Positions 35,801-44,074 are shown, counted from the stretch's first letter. The stretch: DNA of 48,018 nt from Planctomycetota bacterium (GCA_016872645.1 VGZH01000043.1:1-48018), one strand, 5' to 3'. The notes: generated by a model not told the origin, from the letters alone. A program made the numbers and translations.

Positions 35801-36086
35801 AGATGCAATCAGCTTTGTTGGTACTGGGTCGGCAGACTTCGACAGCAACGTGCGACTCAAGTTCTATTCGTTCCTGCCGCGCAATCAGATCCCGATACCG
35901 ATCCTGCACGAACTGGTGGGTGCGGCGACCAAAGGCTGGGTCCGAGCGGATGTCACCGGGAAGCTGTCCAACCCAAACGTCCAAATCAATCCCAGCTCGC
36001 AGATCGACGAAGCGCTGAAAGCGATTCCGCAAACGATCTTCCCCGTGGGCCAAGGCCTGTTGCCAAAAGGGACCCTCCGACAGTGA
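32832..36086 (+). CDS. giant AsmA/TamB-like protein
   Basis: 1084 residues with an N-terminal membrane helix (about 7-23). The remainder is a long beta-rich region of the AsmA/DUF3971 type, which in Gram-negative bacteria bridges inner and outer membranes and takes part in lipid transport. A motif of the form FPYP-(I/V)-E-x-(V/I)-x-G occurs near residues 438 (DAFPYPIEQVNGSI) and 550 (DAFPYPVEGITGRL), and a third, weaker one near 666 (LKMLPYRLEDVHASL). They are about 115 residues apart, showing an internal repeat. The C-terminal part (GGGRMQITQAALLDMPVMLKMYQGL...FYSFLPRNQIPIP) fits the AsmA C-terminal domain. A palindromic stretch at 33237-33265 is translated. It overlaps the glycosyltransferase gene by four bases. 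Confidence 0.85.
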   Translation: MKTFVKTLLWMIVLVMAGAYIGRRELLRVWNGRDAVLKQGIVVALQKLLPDADVDLGEVLYDFGQEVVLTDFSLTPPGGDIPIVQLPETVVHFNRDTLIDRWKLPDVQDVQKVVIKSPRLEIVRGQDGRWNWESLLPSPSQEKGSLPEILIEDGTVVVRVEQAPGIPPGVLTLEHVDIDLLPSGKRQFQITASSHCEHAGVIKLRGRWHIDEHTGQLDGELTQITVGQELVGVVASFAPEVRTKLAEWEARFLAMLSAPADSQAESPFAMPAPVQAAGAPDSIMGLKATFNVAFRVCRPEPDTTPIFRVATRIADGEITNPALPFSLQQLRGELEADNDRFVVKELTAHNGVTKLRVNGELAGREAGYPGKIEITVENIVCDQQLRSRLSAGFGRMYDAHHPIGELNLHAFLVHEKKRWRPEGLLVTANQCKIQHDAFPYPIEQVNGSITQQGRDLIIDMRGLAGGRPILLEGMVNNPGPNATVMLNIRTSDIPIDETFINACNPQIRSAVQKMRLKGVIDGTVRLTKASKQPFIPVIDAVLRNGAMSYDAFPYPVEGITGRLTAIGPNFEFKELLGRRGETRVAAEGNYRKTNQNVGELKLRIIAQGAPLDKTLLDAMPDALKRVWKELRPTGLVDVVTDVHWLSDRPADIRMSSIEVSKGSLSLKMLPYRLEDVHASLSYGPGENGRPQMIIKSIEARHGETKTLASGYQSLEDNGNWRAHFDKFMVEKLTPNQELLEALTQLPGLRQLFASFDPQQSLRIVGVMDFKGASDPQVPITAAWDLDTYFSGGTIHTGLDFKNLHGKVWSRGEWDGVEAKIAGKVDLASARILDYDMSKITGPFRVVKGALLFGAGDSQKVPPLIAQLFGGTLELDGVATLAELPEYRIAMRLRNARLEQFAALHAPKQRDLRGVVHGSVELRGKGNAPQDVVGGGRMQITQAALLDMPVMLKMYQGLSFTPPDDYTFNSAELNFDIRKAQFQFKSIILNGDAISFVGTGSADFDSNVRLKFYSFLPRNQIPIPILHELVGAATKGWVRADVTGKLSNPNVQINPSSQIDEALKAIPQTIFPVGQGLLPKGTLRQ
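33237..33265. repeat. possible in-frame palindrome in the AsmA-like gene
   Basis: CTCCCTTCGCC (33237-33247) pairs imperfectly with GGAGAAGGGAAG (33254-33265) around a 6-base loop. It encodes LLPSPSQEKGS, a loop between two beta-rich stretches. It is weaker than the other three in-gene palindromes. Confidence 0.3.
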
Positions 36087-36120
36087 CGACAGTCGCTTCA
36101 CTCTGCCGAACGTGATTGTG

Positions 36121-36906
36121 TCACTTCCAGCGTTCGTCCTCAAAAGGATGCAGCATCTTCGCGTTGCTCGGTTGCGGGATGTGATCGACCAGCGCTTGTG
36201 CCAGCCGAAAATCCTCCGGCGAGGTGATTTTCAGGTTCATCGGCGAGCATTCGACGACATGGACCGGCTGGCCAATTCGTTCCACCAACTGAGCCTCGTC
36301 GGTCGGCTGAAAGTCGCCGCGCTGCGCAAACGCATCGAGCAGCAATTGCCGCCGAAAGACCTGCGGAGTTTGAGCAGCCCACAACCCGTCGCGCGGGACC
36401 GTTTTCACGATCCGTCCGTCAGGAGCGACAAGCTTCAACGTGCTGCTGAGGGGCGTCGCGGGAATCGCCGCACCGTGTTTTTCAGCGGCGCGGAAGACTG
36501 CATCGATCCACTCGTAAGCCACCAACGGCCGCGCGGCGTCATGCACCGCAACAAACTCGACTTCGGCTCGCACTCGCGACAGCGCTCGCTCGACCGTATC
36601 GGCCCGCTCGGTACCCCCTTCGATCAGTTCCAGGTCGAGGAAGGCCAGGTTTGCTCGGTACTTGCTCTTGAACCAGTCGAGGTCTTCTGGCGAAAGCGCC
36701 ACGATCCGCTGCACAACGTCGTCTCGGTTGATGAACGGTTCGAGTGCCCGCAGCCAGACGGGCCGCCCTTTCAAATCCTGAAACGACTTCTTTTGGGGAG
36801 CCGCCATTCCAAGTGCGGCGAGTCCAGCTCCCTTGTCGCCGGTGAAACGGCTGCTCTTGCCAGCGGCCGGAAGGATCACAGCGAAGGTGGCATGAGGATT
36901 GGTCAT
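36121..36906 (-). CDS. ispD: 2-C-methyl-D-erythritol 4-phosphate cytidylyltransferase
   Basis: The third step of the non-mevalonate isoprenoid pathway: MEP + CTP to CDP-ME. 261 residues. The nucleotide-binding loop LPAAGKSSRFTG (12-23) and the catalytic VHDAARPLV (about 119-127) with the arginine and lysine positions of the family are clear; LWAAQTPQVFRR follows. An extra 15-20 residue stretch (GDKGAGLAALGMAAPQKKS) lies after the P-loop-like motif, where most IspD proteins read GAxxPKQY; PQKKSF is probably the PKQY equivalent. It is convergent with the AsmA-like gene; no ispF or other pathway gene is adjacent. Confidence 0.93.
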   Translation of the reverse strand: MTNPHATFAVILPAAGKSSRFTGDKGAGLAALGMAAPQKKSFQDLKGRPVWLRALEPFINRDDVVQRIVALSPEDLDWFKSKYRANLAFLDLELIEGGTERADTVERALSRVRAEVEFVAVHDAARPLVAYEWIDAVFRAAEKHGAAIPATPLSSTLKLVAPDGRIVKTVPRDGLWAAQTPQVFRRQLLLDAFAQRGDFQPTDEAQLVERIGQPVHVVECSPMNLKITSPEDFRLAQALVDHIPQPSNAKMLHPFEDERWK

Positions 36907-37498
36907 GGTTTGAAAACCGTACCGCGACCGCGAGAGCGCGGCCAGTCACTGCCGATTGACCTGAGCCGTTCTGCTTGACACCACAGCATCACATCCGTTG
37001 CCGAAAGTCGGCAACGTGGTGTTGCCATTTCGCCACATCGCCAGATTTCAATTTAAAAGCCGTCGCGGAAGGCCGAGGAATTGCCGCGTTTTCAGGCTCC
37101 TTCACGTTTGTTTCGGAAAATTGACGCGATTGGCATTGGCTTTGTTGAAAACGTAACCCCGCCAAACTCGTGGGGCAGGTTTCTAACCTGCCCGTCACCA
37201 TTCAGCGGTTAGGCAGATGGGAAAAATGTCCACGCAGCTTCCCCATGCGCAACCCGATCTTTTGTTCCAGCCTTTCTCTGGCATTGAGCGAGTGCGTTGA
37301 AGTGCAGTTCAGTGACACACTGCAGTAGGCGGGAGAGCTCTGTTTGAAACATCCGGCGCATGCATTGATTGGCGATTGCCAAGTTGCCAGTGATGGCGGT
37401 CATGCTCGGGAGTATGTCATCGGTCAACTGCGGCAGCGGGTGACGGGCCTCAAACGACAGGAGTTAAGAATCTGAAGCCTTAGCCAGAAGCCCGCAGT
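36907..37498. other. 592-base gap between ispD and the NtrC-type gene
   Basis: No gene that I can support. A perfect 8-bp stem GTTGCCGA/TCGGCAAC with a 3-base loop lies at 36997-37015. One family B repeat (37169-37194) lies in the middle. A minus-strand frame at 37209-37427 (72 codons; starts MTDDILPSMTAITGNL, ends AAWTFFPSA) has ordinary composition but no ribosome site, and remains a weak candidate. The promoter of ispD must be in the first part of the gap. Confidence 0.4.
37169..37194. repeat. family B palindrome, copy 1
   Basis: GGGCAGGTT / AACCTGCCC, a perfect 9-bp stem with TCT loop (37173-37193), flanked by CGTGG. The same sequence with few changes recurs at 38959-38984. Confidence 0.6.
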
Positions 37499-38902
37499 TC
37501 ATTCAATTCCGTACTGGTCGAGCTTCTTCCGCAGCGTGTGCCGATGCAGGCCGAGCTTGCGAGCTGCAGATGTGCATTGGCCGAACTCATGTGTCAGCGT
37601 GGCGTTCAACAGCGGTGGTTCGACGAGGCTCAAGAAGCGTTCGTAGAGGTCTTCCCGTTCGCCGTCCTCACGCAAACGAGCGTCGGCCCATTGCTGGATG
37701 AGCTGCGCGAGTGTCGCGGTGGGGGTTCCGTCGGAAGGGACGCCGGCAGGTGGAGCCGGCGGTGGGAATTGATCCAGTTCGATCTGCCCGCCGCGAGCGA
37801 TGATGACGGCGTGCTCGATGGCGTTTCGCAGCTCACGAACGTTGCCGTGCCACGGGCGGCGATTCAACTCGGCTTCGGCTTTCTTGCTGAGCGTCGGACG
37901 AGGGAGTTGGTTTTGGGTGGTCAAGTTGGTGATGAAGTGCTCGGTCAGTTCGAGAATGTCGGCACCTCGTGCTCGCAGCGGCGGTAACTCGATTTGAATC
38001 GTCACCAGCCGGAAGAACAGGTCGTGACGAAACGTGCCTGCGGCCACCTTCTCGCTGAGGTTCTGGTGCGTCGCAGAGACCAATCGAAAGTCGATCGTGC
38101 GCGGCTTGTCGGAGCCGACTGGCACGATCTCGCCATGTTCGAGCGCACGCAGCAGTTTGATCTGTAACGGCAACGGGATGTCAGCCACTTCGTCGAGAAA
38201 CAGGGTGCCGCCTTGAGCTTGTTCGAGGAGTCCGGTTCGTGGCGTGTCGGCTCCCGTGAATGCTCCGCGCACATGCCCGAAGAGTTCGCTTTCGGCCAGC
38301 ATCGGAGAAAGCGCGGCGACATGCACTGGCACGAACGGCCCGGCACTGCGGCGACTGAACCGGTGAATGGCCCGTGCGACGAGTTCCTTGCCGGTGCCGC
38401 TCTCACCGCGGACCAGCACGCATGCTTCCGATCCGGCGACCAACGCGATTTGTTTGAAAACTTCTTGCAGGGCGGGGGAGTGGCCGACAATCTGGTCCTG
38501 TAGTCCAGGCAACGTGACTGATGGTTGTTTTTCTTGCGGTCGACGTCTCAACGCTCGGTCGAGCACTTTTTCGGCGAGCGTCAAATCGAATGGCTTGGTG
38601 AGGTACTCGAATGCCCCGTTTCGGATCGCAGCGACGGCGGTTTCCAGCTCGCCATGCGCAGTCATCACGATGATCGGTGCGTCCGGCAGCCGTTCACGCA
38701 ACCGCGGCATCGCATTGATTCCGTCCAGTCCGGGCAATCGCACGTCGAGAAACAGAGCTTCTGGCTTCGGCGACTTCTCCGCTTCTCGCAGTCCCGCTTC
38801 GGCCGACGATGCGGTGCGCGCGACATGCCCCAAGCTCTCAGCCATTTTTTTCAGTCCCCAGCAAATGCTGGGTTCGTCGTCGATGATGAGCAATTGAGCC
38901 AT
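37499..38902 (-). CDS. NtrC-family sigma-54-dependent response regulator
   Basis: 467 residues. Receiver domain 1-120 with phospho-acceptor Asp53 (FLDVRLPG), Thr81 and Lys103. AAA+ domain about 138-365: Walker A GESGTGKE (166-173), the sigma-54-contacting GAFTGA loop (213-218) and Walker B GGTLFLDEVADI (231-242). The C-terminal Fis-type helix-turn-helix (about 425-465) reads ARKLGLHRHTLRKKLDQYG. It activates sigma-54 promoters after phosphorylation. ATG 38902 starts exactly at the receiver fold; a longer frame to 39181 adds unrelated sequence. No histidine kinase gene is adjacent, so the partner is elsewhere. Confidence 0.95.
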   Translation of the reverse strand: MAQLLIIDDEPSICWGLKKMAESLGHVARTASSAEAGLREAEKSPKPEALFLDVRLPGLDGINAMPRLRERLPDAPIIVMTAHGELETAVAAIRNGAFEYLTKPFDLTLAEKVLDRALRRRPQEKQPSVTLPGLQDQIVGHSPALQEVFKQIALVAGSEACVLVRGESGTGKELVARAIHRFSRRSAGPFVPVHVAALSPMLAESELFGHVRGAFTGADTPRTGLLEQAQGGTLFLDEVADIPLPLQIKLLRALEHGEIVPVGSDKPRTIDFRLVSATHQNLSEKVAAGTFRHDLFFRLVTIQIELPPLRARGADILELTEHFITNLTTQNQLPRPTLSKKAEAELNRRPWHGNVRELRNAIEHAVIIARGGQIELDQFPPPAPPAGVPSDGTPTATLAQLIQQWADARLREDGEREDLYERFLSLVEPPLLNATLTHEFGQCTSAARKLGLHRHTLRKKLDQYGIE

Positions 38903-38958
38903 ACTTGCCTCGCGAGAATGCGTGTAGCAGTCTAAAAGACGCGATGTCTCTTTGCGAC

Positions 38959-38984
38959 GTGGGGCAGGTTTACAATCTGCCCGG
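38959..38984. repeat. family B palindrome, copy 2
   Basis: GTGGGGCAGGTTT(A)CAATCTGCCCGG: the stem GGGCAGGTT against AATCTGCCC has one G/T pair. It lies between the divergent NtrC-type gene and the Nudix gene. Confidence 0.55.
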
Positions 38985-39028
38985 ATTAACAGGTCGCCTG
39001 AAAACTTGACCGGTGGATCGGAGCCATC

Positions 39029-39586
39029 ATGAACGCGTCCCAATTGGAAACACTGCACGCTGGCCGCTATTTGTCGTTGGTACGGCGCGGGCATTGGGAA
39101 TTCGCAACTCGTCACGGCGCGACCGGCGTCGTCGGCCTGATTGCCGTGACGAATGAGGCGAAGATGCTGCTTGTCGAACAACTCCGGCCTCCGCTCGGCA
39201 AACGAGTCCTCGAACTACCGGCCGGACTGTCCGGCGACATTCCCGGTGAAGAAGCCGAATCGTTGGTCAGGGCCGCGCGGCGCGAGTTGCTGGAAGAGAC
39301 GGGCTACGAAGCTCAAGAGGTCCGGTTGCTCACGGAAGGGCCGAGTTCCGCCGGATTGACCGACGAGATGATCTCATTTTTTCTGATGACCGGCCTCACA
39401 AAAACGGGCGCAGGGGGAGGTGATGCTTCCGAGAACATCATCGTCCACGAAGTGCCGCTAACAGCGATGCCGAGGTGGTTGGAAGAGCATCGCCACGCAG
39501 GCTGGGCCATTGATCCCAAAATCTATGTGGGATTGTTTTGGATCGAACACAATTCCCGTTCAATGGGTGACAATGACCGGACGTGA
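39029..39586 (+). CDS. Nudix hydrolase (ADP-ribose pyrophosphatase-like)
   Basis: 185 residues. The Nudix box is read as GDIPGEEAESLVRAARRELLEETG (about 70-95), with the REllEETG helix that binds metal. The N-terminal LSLVRRGHWEFATR, VEQLRPPLGKRVLELPAG and TSAGLTDE-like GPSSAGLTDEM fit the ADP-ribose pyrophosphatase (NudF) subgroup. The probable reaction is ADP-ribose to AMP plus ribose 5-phosphate. It starts at ATG 39029 and is divergent from the NtrC-type gene. Confidence 0.9.
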   Translation: MNASQLETLHAGRYLSLVRRGHWEFATRHGATGVVGLIAVTNEAKMLLVEQLRPPLGKRVLELPAGLSGDIPGEEAESLVRAARRELLEETGYEAQEVRLLTEGPSSAGLTDEMISFFLMTGLTKTGAGGGDASENIIVHEVPLTAMPRWLEEHRHAGWAIDPKIYVGLFWIEHNSRSMGDNDRT

Positions 39587-39653
39587 CCTTTAAAGTTCTC
39601 ACGTTTTCAAACCAACCTACTTCCTTCCTCACTCCGCAGACTCACGAGAACAA

Positions 39654-40310
39654 ATGAGCCAGGAAGCGACCGTTTACGTCGTCGATGATGATCCCGCAGT
39701 CCGCGACTCCGTCAGTGCCTTGGTTAACTCCGCTGGCCTGCGTGCGCAGACGTTTCCATCGGCCGAGGCTTTTTTGGCGGACTACAAGCCCGAACAACCC
39801 GGCTGTCTGGTGACCGACTTGCGGATGCTGGGCATGAGCGGGTTGGATCTGCTCGAAACGCTGGCCAAGAGCGAATCGCCGCTGCCGGCGATTTTGATTT
39901 CGGCGTACGCCGACGTGCCGGTCGCCGTCCGGGCGATAGAAAAGGGAGCGGTCACGGTGCTCGAAAAACCGTGCCGCAACGATCAACTCGTGCAGGCAAT
40001 CCACAAGGCCCTGGAACGGAACGCGGTTCAACGAACCGAGCAAGACATCAAAGCTCGCCTCGCGACGCTCACGCCGGAAGAGTACGAAGTCATGCAACGC
40101 ATGGTCGCCGGCAAGCTCAACAAAGTGATCGCCAGCGAACTCCTCATCAGCCTCCGCACCGTCGAGACTCGGCGACACAATGCGATGGAAAAAATGAAAG
40201 CTGAATCGCTCGCAGAATTGGTGGCGTTTGTGCTCAAAGTCCACCCCGAATTGTGTCCGACACCAATTGTCGAAAGTGGAATAACGGATGACGAAAAGAA
40301 TGCGAACTGA
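39654..40310 (+). CDS. FixJ-type response regulator
   Basis: 218 residues. The receiver domain is 1-125, with the DDD acidic pocket at residues 11-13, phospho-acceptor Asp55 (TDLRM), and YVVDDDPAVRDSV as its first strand. A LuxR-type helix-turn-helix is at about 140-205 (LTPEEYEVMQRMVAGKLNKVIASELLISLRTVETRRHNAMEKM). It is a transcriptional regulator controlled by an unseen histidine kinase. It is on the same strand as the Nudix gene, 67 bases away, and convergent with trpB. Confidence 0.94.
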   Translation: MSQEATVYVVDDDPAVRDSVSALVNSAGLRAQTFPSAEAFLADYKPEQPGCLVTDLRMLGMSGLDLLETLAKSESPLPAILISAYADVPVAVRAIEKGAVTVLEKPCRNDQLVQAIHKALERNAVQRTEQDIKARLATLTPEEYEVMQRMVAGKLNKVIASELLISLRTVETRRHNAMEKMKAESLAELVAFVLKVHPELCPTPIVESGITDDEKNAN

Positions 40311-40414
40311 GTTCCGGCGGACGCCCACAACAGAAATCGGTATTGTCCGCCGCATGTGAGTGGCGGAAGTTTGGAAAAGGGTGTGCACGCATTATTGAGA
40401 ATATGCACGGGTGA

Positions 40415-40441
40415 CACGCCCAGACCATCGGGATGGGCGTG
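40415..40441. terminator. hairpin between convergent fixJ-type and trpB genes
   Basis: CACGCCCA / TGGGCGTG, 8-bp stem with an 11-base loop. A second stem, CGGCGGAC / GTCCGCCG (40315-40322 with 40345-40352), begins four bases after the FixJ-type stop. Neither has a T-run; either could form the shared transcript end. Confidence 0.45.
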
Positions 40442-40512
40442 GGGACGAATCCATCAACACGCCCGCCCTCCGGTGACTCACGGCCTGCCACCCTCCGTGA
40501 ACTCCTTCACGC

Positions 40513-41742
40513 TCAAATCTCTTTTCCCAGCAGTCGTGCGACTTCGTAGACATCTTTGTCGCCTCGGCCGGAGAGGCAGATCACCACGATGTCGTCTTTG
40601 CTGCGTTGGCCGGCGGTCTTGAGGGCTTGGGCGATCGCGTGTGAGCTTTCGATGGCGGGGAGGATGCCTTCGAGCTTCGCCAGCGTTTGGAACGCGGCGA
40701 GGGCTTCGTCGTCGCGGATGTTGACGTAGTTCACTCGGCCGGAGTCTTTCCAATAGCTGTGCTCCGGGCCGACACCGGGATAGTCGAGGCCGGCGGAGAT
40801 TGAATGCACGGGCATCGTCTGGCCGTCGGCATCTTGCAGGACGTAGCTGTAGCTGCCGTGCAGCACACCCTTGTTGCCGAAGCTGAGCGTGCTGGCGTGA
40901 TCGCCCGGCTTGGGGCCTCGGCCGCCCGCTTCGACGCCGGTCAGAGCGACCGAATCGTCTTCGACGAACGGATAAAACATTCCGGCCGAATTCGATCCGC
41001 CGCCGACGCAGGCGATGACTTCGTTCGGCAAGCGACCTTCGAGGTCGAGGCACTGCTGCCGAGTTTCATTGCCGATGATCGATTGAAAATCGCGGACGAT
41101 CATCGGAAACGGATGTGGCCCCACGACACTGCCGATGATGTAGTGCGTGTGTTCGACCGAACCCATCCAGTCGCGCATCGCCTCGTTGATCGCATCCGCC
41201 AGCGTGCGTGAGCCACTCGTCACCGGACGGACTTCGGCCCCCATCATCTTCATGTTGAAGACGTTCAACTTCTGGCGGCGGATGTCTTCCTCGCCCATGT
41301 ACACGACGCACTCGAAGCCGAACCGAGCACACGCGGTGGCGGTGGCGACGCCGTGCTGGCCGGCCCCGGTCTCGGCGATGACTCGCTTTTTGCCCATACG
41401 CCGAGTCAGCAGGACTTGCCCCATCGTATTGTTGATCTTGTGAGCACCAGTGTGATTCAAGTCCTCTCGCTTGAGATAAATCTTGGCTCCACCGAGATGC
41501 TTGGTCAGCCGCTCGGCAAAGTAGAGCGGGTTCGGCCGTCCGACGAAGTTCTTCAGCAGTCCATTCAACTCACGTTGAAATTCCGGATCGCGTTGAGCCT
41601 CCTCGTACTCGGCCGTCAGCTGCTCGAGCGCCTGCATCAGCGTTTCGGGAACGAAGCGGCGACCAAACTCGCCGAATCGACCGCTGAGGTCTGGCACTTG
41701 TGAGGATGCGGAGTGTTTGCGAGCGGCAACAGCGGCGGTCAT
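40513..41742 (-). CDS. trpB: tryptophan synthase beta chain
   Basis: Catalyses the last step of tryptophan synthesis from indole and serine with PLP. 409 residues, the usual length for TrpB1. The PLP lysine is Lys102 in [50 protein letters not shown] and the phosphate-binding [10 protein letters not shown] (about 247-256) are all present. The C-terminal SGRGDKDVY is complete. trpA and the other trp genes are not in the window, so this gene stands alone, as is common in planctomycetes. Confidence 0.97.
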   Translation of the reverse strand: MTAAVAARKHSASSQVPDLSGRFGEFGRRFVPETLMQALEQLTAEYEEAQRDPEFQRELNGLLKNFVGRPNPLYFAERLTKHLGGAKIYLKREDLNHTGAHKINNTMGQVLLTRRMGKKRVIAETGAGQHGVATATACARFGFECVVYMGEEDIRRQKLNVFNMKMMGAEVRPVTSGSRTLADAINEAMRDWMGSVEHTHYIIGSVVGPHPFPMIVRDFQSIIGNETRQQCLDLEGRLPNEVIACVGGGSNSAGMFYPFVEDDSVALTGVEAGGRGPKPGDHASTLSFGNKGVLHGSYSYVLQDADGQTMPVHSISAGLDYPGVGPEHSYWKDSGRVNYVNIRDDEALAAFQTLAKLEGILPAIESSHAIAQALKTAGQRSKDDIVVICLSGRGDKDVYEVARLLGKEI

Positions 41743-41763
41743 CAGAAACTTTCTGGCTTGATG

Positions 41764-41820
41764 TAGACCGGATGTCTACGTCCGGTCGCTTAAGGGTACA
41801 GACGTAGGCGTCCGAATTAC
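41764..41820. repeat. palindrome between trpB and PFK genes, with family C word
   Basis: GACCGGA / TCCGGTC form a 7-bp stem with an 8-base loop (41766-41787). GGCGTCCGAATTAC at 41807-41820 is the exact inverse of 29128-29141. The gap holds no gene. Confidence 0.5.
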
Positions 41821-41851
41821 GAGGCGATCGACTTTAACTGGAACGTCGATC

Positions 41852-43192
41852 TCAATGTCGGCGGTCAGGACCGGAATACGGGTGTTCGGTGACGTTTGTC
41901 TCCAGGAATCGGGCGAGCTTGTAGAAGTCGCTTTCCCGACGGATAAAACGAACGTGAGTGGTAAGAGTGGCTTGATCAACCAGTTCCTCAAATGGAACGT
42001 ACTTGAGATCGAACTGTTTTTCGACGGAGACCATCACTCCGCTCTTGCCTTCTTCGACCAGCGCTCGGTAGGCGCCGACTCCGAGTTGGCTGCCGAGGAT
42101 GACGTCGTAGGCGTGCGGCCGGGCGCAGCGTACTTCGTAGCCGAGTTGCACGCCGTTGACCTTGCGCTTCGAGCCAGTGACGGCGGCGTATCGCTTGGCG
42201 ACTCGTTTCGCAATCCGTTTGCCGAGATCGACGCTGGAGGACGAGATGTGCCCGAACGGGTCGTACTCCACTTCGATCGGCGGCTCCTCGGATGCGGGCA
42301 ATGTCAGCGGATAGTACGACGCCAAACCCTCGGCCAGTACGACGACGCCGAACTCTTTACCCTCAGTCTCGCGGTATCGCATCAAGTTGACGATGCGGTC
42401 CACAATCAAGTCGAGCTTCATGATCTTGTGTGTCTCTTTTTGGCCAGTGACTTTGTTTTCGACCTCCTCGGTGGTGAGCATGGATTCGTCGAGATCTTCG
42501 ATGCTCATAACGTGGCTGGCCTCGCCGGCCATTGCGGCCGCGTAGGCCAACCATCCGGCCCCTCGGCCCATCGACTCAACGATGAAATAGGCTCGCCCCG
42601 CTTCGGCGTCAGCCAGCAGATTGCGAATCTCGCCGGCCATCGTTTCGACGGCCGTGAAGAAGCCGAACGTGAAGTCGATGCCGAAGTAGTCGTTGTCGAT
42701 CGTCTTCGGCACATGCACGACGGGAATCTTGCGACTGCTGGCAGGGAGCGTGTCTTGAAACAGCTTCATCTTGTTGGCGGTTCGGAGCGTGTCATCGCCG
42801 CCGATGGAAATGAGTGCATCGATTTCCATTGAACAAAGCGCGTCGTACACGGTGCGTAGCCGCGCGCACTTCTGGGGGTTCTGCAAATCGCCAAGCGTAT
42901 CAACGCCCTTTCCGGGATTCTCACGGGCGGTTCCGATCATGATTCCCGGTGTGTTCCGCGTACGTCGCAGGCGATTGGAATCGAGCACGATGAAATCGCG
43001 GCCATTGTGCATGGCTCGATCGGGGCCAAACTTCACGAGATTCGAGTAGCCATTTTTCATCCCCAGAACTTCGATACCGTGATGGTTGAACGATGCGGCC
43101 GCCGTCGAAATCACCGCGTTTGCGGCCGGTGCGGGGCCACCGGAAAACAACATCGCAACGCGTTTGATCGCGGACTTGGCAGTATTCGACAT
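41852..43192 (-). CDS. pfp: pyrophosphate-dependent 6-phosphofructokinase
   Basis: Phosphorylates fructose 6-phosphate to the 1,6-bisphosphate, reversibly when PPi is the donor. 446 residues. GGDDT (131-135) and PKTIDND (162-168) are the forms found in PPi-dependent enzymes, whereas ATP enzymes carry GGDGS and GTIDND. SMGRGAGWLA is the fructose 6-phosphate site and is present. Length and insertions match the long bacterial/plant-type PPi-PFK. Start ATG 43192 at MSNTAKSAIKRV. The donor assignment rests only on the two motifs. Confidence 0.9.
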   Translation of the reverse strand: MSNTAKSAIKRVAMLFSGGPAPAANAVISTAAASFNHHGIEVLGMKNGYSNLVKFGPDRAMHNGRDFIVLDSNRLRRTRNTPGIMIGTARENPGKGVDTLGDLQNPQKCARLRTVYDALCSMEIDALISIGGDDTLRTANKMKLFQDTLPASSRKIPVVHVPKTIDNDYFGIDFTFGFFTAVETMAGEIRNLLADAEAGRAYFIVESMGRGAGWLAYAAAMAGEASHVMSIEDLDESMLTTEEVENKVTGQKETHKIMKLDLIVDRIVNLMRYRETEGKEFGVVVLAEGLASYYPLTLPASEEPPIEVEYDPFGHISSSSVDLGKRIAKRVAKRYAAVTGSKRKVNGVQLGYEVRCARPHAYDVILGSQLGVGAYRALVEEGKSGVMVSVEKQFDLKYVPFEELVDQATLTTHVRFIRRESDFYKLARFLETNVTEHPYSGPDRRH

Positions 43193-44074
43193 AAGGAGGC
43201 TCCTGAAACCGAAACGCGGCTGGCAGAGGGCAATTGCCCAGGAAATAGGTCATCCAACCGTTGAGACTGGGATATGATTGTGGCCGCGAGTTGGCGAGAC
43301 GTTTGCTCGTCGACGGTCAGTCGGATTGTGGTCGTGACCTCGCGCGCGAGCAAGTTTCGGGAGTCAAAAAGGGATCGACCGGATTCCGAAAGACGTCGAA
43401 TCAACCACGCTCTCCTGGCGGATCGCGTCTTTGCTCCGCCTCAATTCTTGCCAAACTCCTCTCAACTTCCGAATTCGATCCTGTTGCGACTGCACTGGCT
43501 GTTGGTCTGCGCTGGAACTGTGTTTACGTTGAGCTGCACCTCCGCGAACTCATCGAATACGGCTCGGACCGCAACCGAACAGATGCTGATCTCGAACGCC
43601 GTCGATCATTCGCTGAGCAAAGTCGACTTTTAGGTATTCGGCGGCTGAAAAGGAGTTTGTCGAAGAGAAGTATCTTGACTGCCCCGGTATTTTCTGGGGA
43701 ATGGCCCTTTGCAGAACGGATCGGTCAAAAAAGAAATCGGGTTTTGACGGCCTCGCTATTCCAATTGGCGTTGGATCGAAGTGCCGCCGCAGAGGGTCCT
43801 CGCAGCGTCGCGGCAAGCTCCGCCGGCCGATAAGGACCAAGTCCGACTGACCTCGGGGAACAAGGGGAGCGAAACGGGCGACAAGTAAAATGGGGAATCG
43901 AACTTCTCTGCCGATTCTGGCGGCGCGCGAGACCTTTCCGGTTGCTCCGCCAACAAGAGATTCCTTTGTCGCTTGCGAGGGACGAAACCGATATTCGGGA
44001 TGAATGGATCGGTTCGCGCTGGCATGAGTTGCCGGTGCTGATGTCGTCACGCCAGCCTCAGAGGGGTACAGAGC
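43193..44074 (+). other. 882-base gap with decaying coding sequence
   Basis: The gap between the PFK gene and the secreted protein gene at 44075 holds a lipoprotein-like remnant (43466-43700, listed separately). It has no other frame I can support. The plus-strand frame 43261-43833 and the minus-strand frame 43550-44284 have composition typical of spurious frames (Arg/Ser rich, no family features). Confidence 0.6.
43466..43700 (+). pseudogene. DUF6655-like lipoprotein remnant
   Basis: The frame reads LRLHWLLVCAGTVFTLSC (signal/lipobox-like), then TARTATEQMLISNAVDHSL and SKVDF, followed by TAG at about 43631. Shifting one frame gives AAEKEFVEEKYLDC, which fits the next block of the planctomycete DUF6655 family (VFLDDKYVDC in relatives, from memory). 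After that the similarity fades. No clear Met start is seen upstream of the hydrophobic segment. A frameshift plus loss of the 3' part indicates a pseudogene. Confidence 0.55.

Noticed and set aside
36989-37201. 70-codon minus-strand frame near ispD
   Set aside because: It starts inside the family B repeat, has no ribosome site, and ends in a hairpin; better treated as intergenic.
37209-37427. 72-codon minus-strand frame upstream of the NtrC-type gene's 3' end
   Set aside because: Plausible composition but no ribosome site, no recognisable family and no coupling to neighbours; kept only as a note in the gap entry.
37499-39654. A sigma-54 promoter (GG-N10-GC type) near the NtrC-type regulator
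   Set aside because: Candidates such as the TGGCATTGGCTTTG stretch near 37131 lack the GC at -12; no convincing site.
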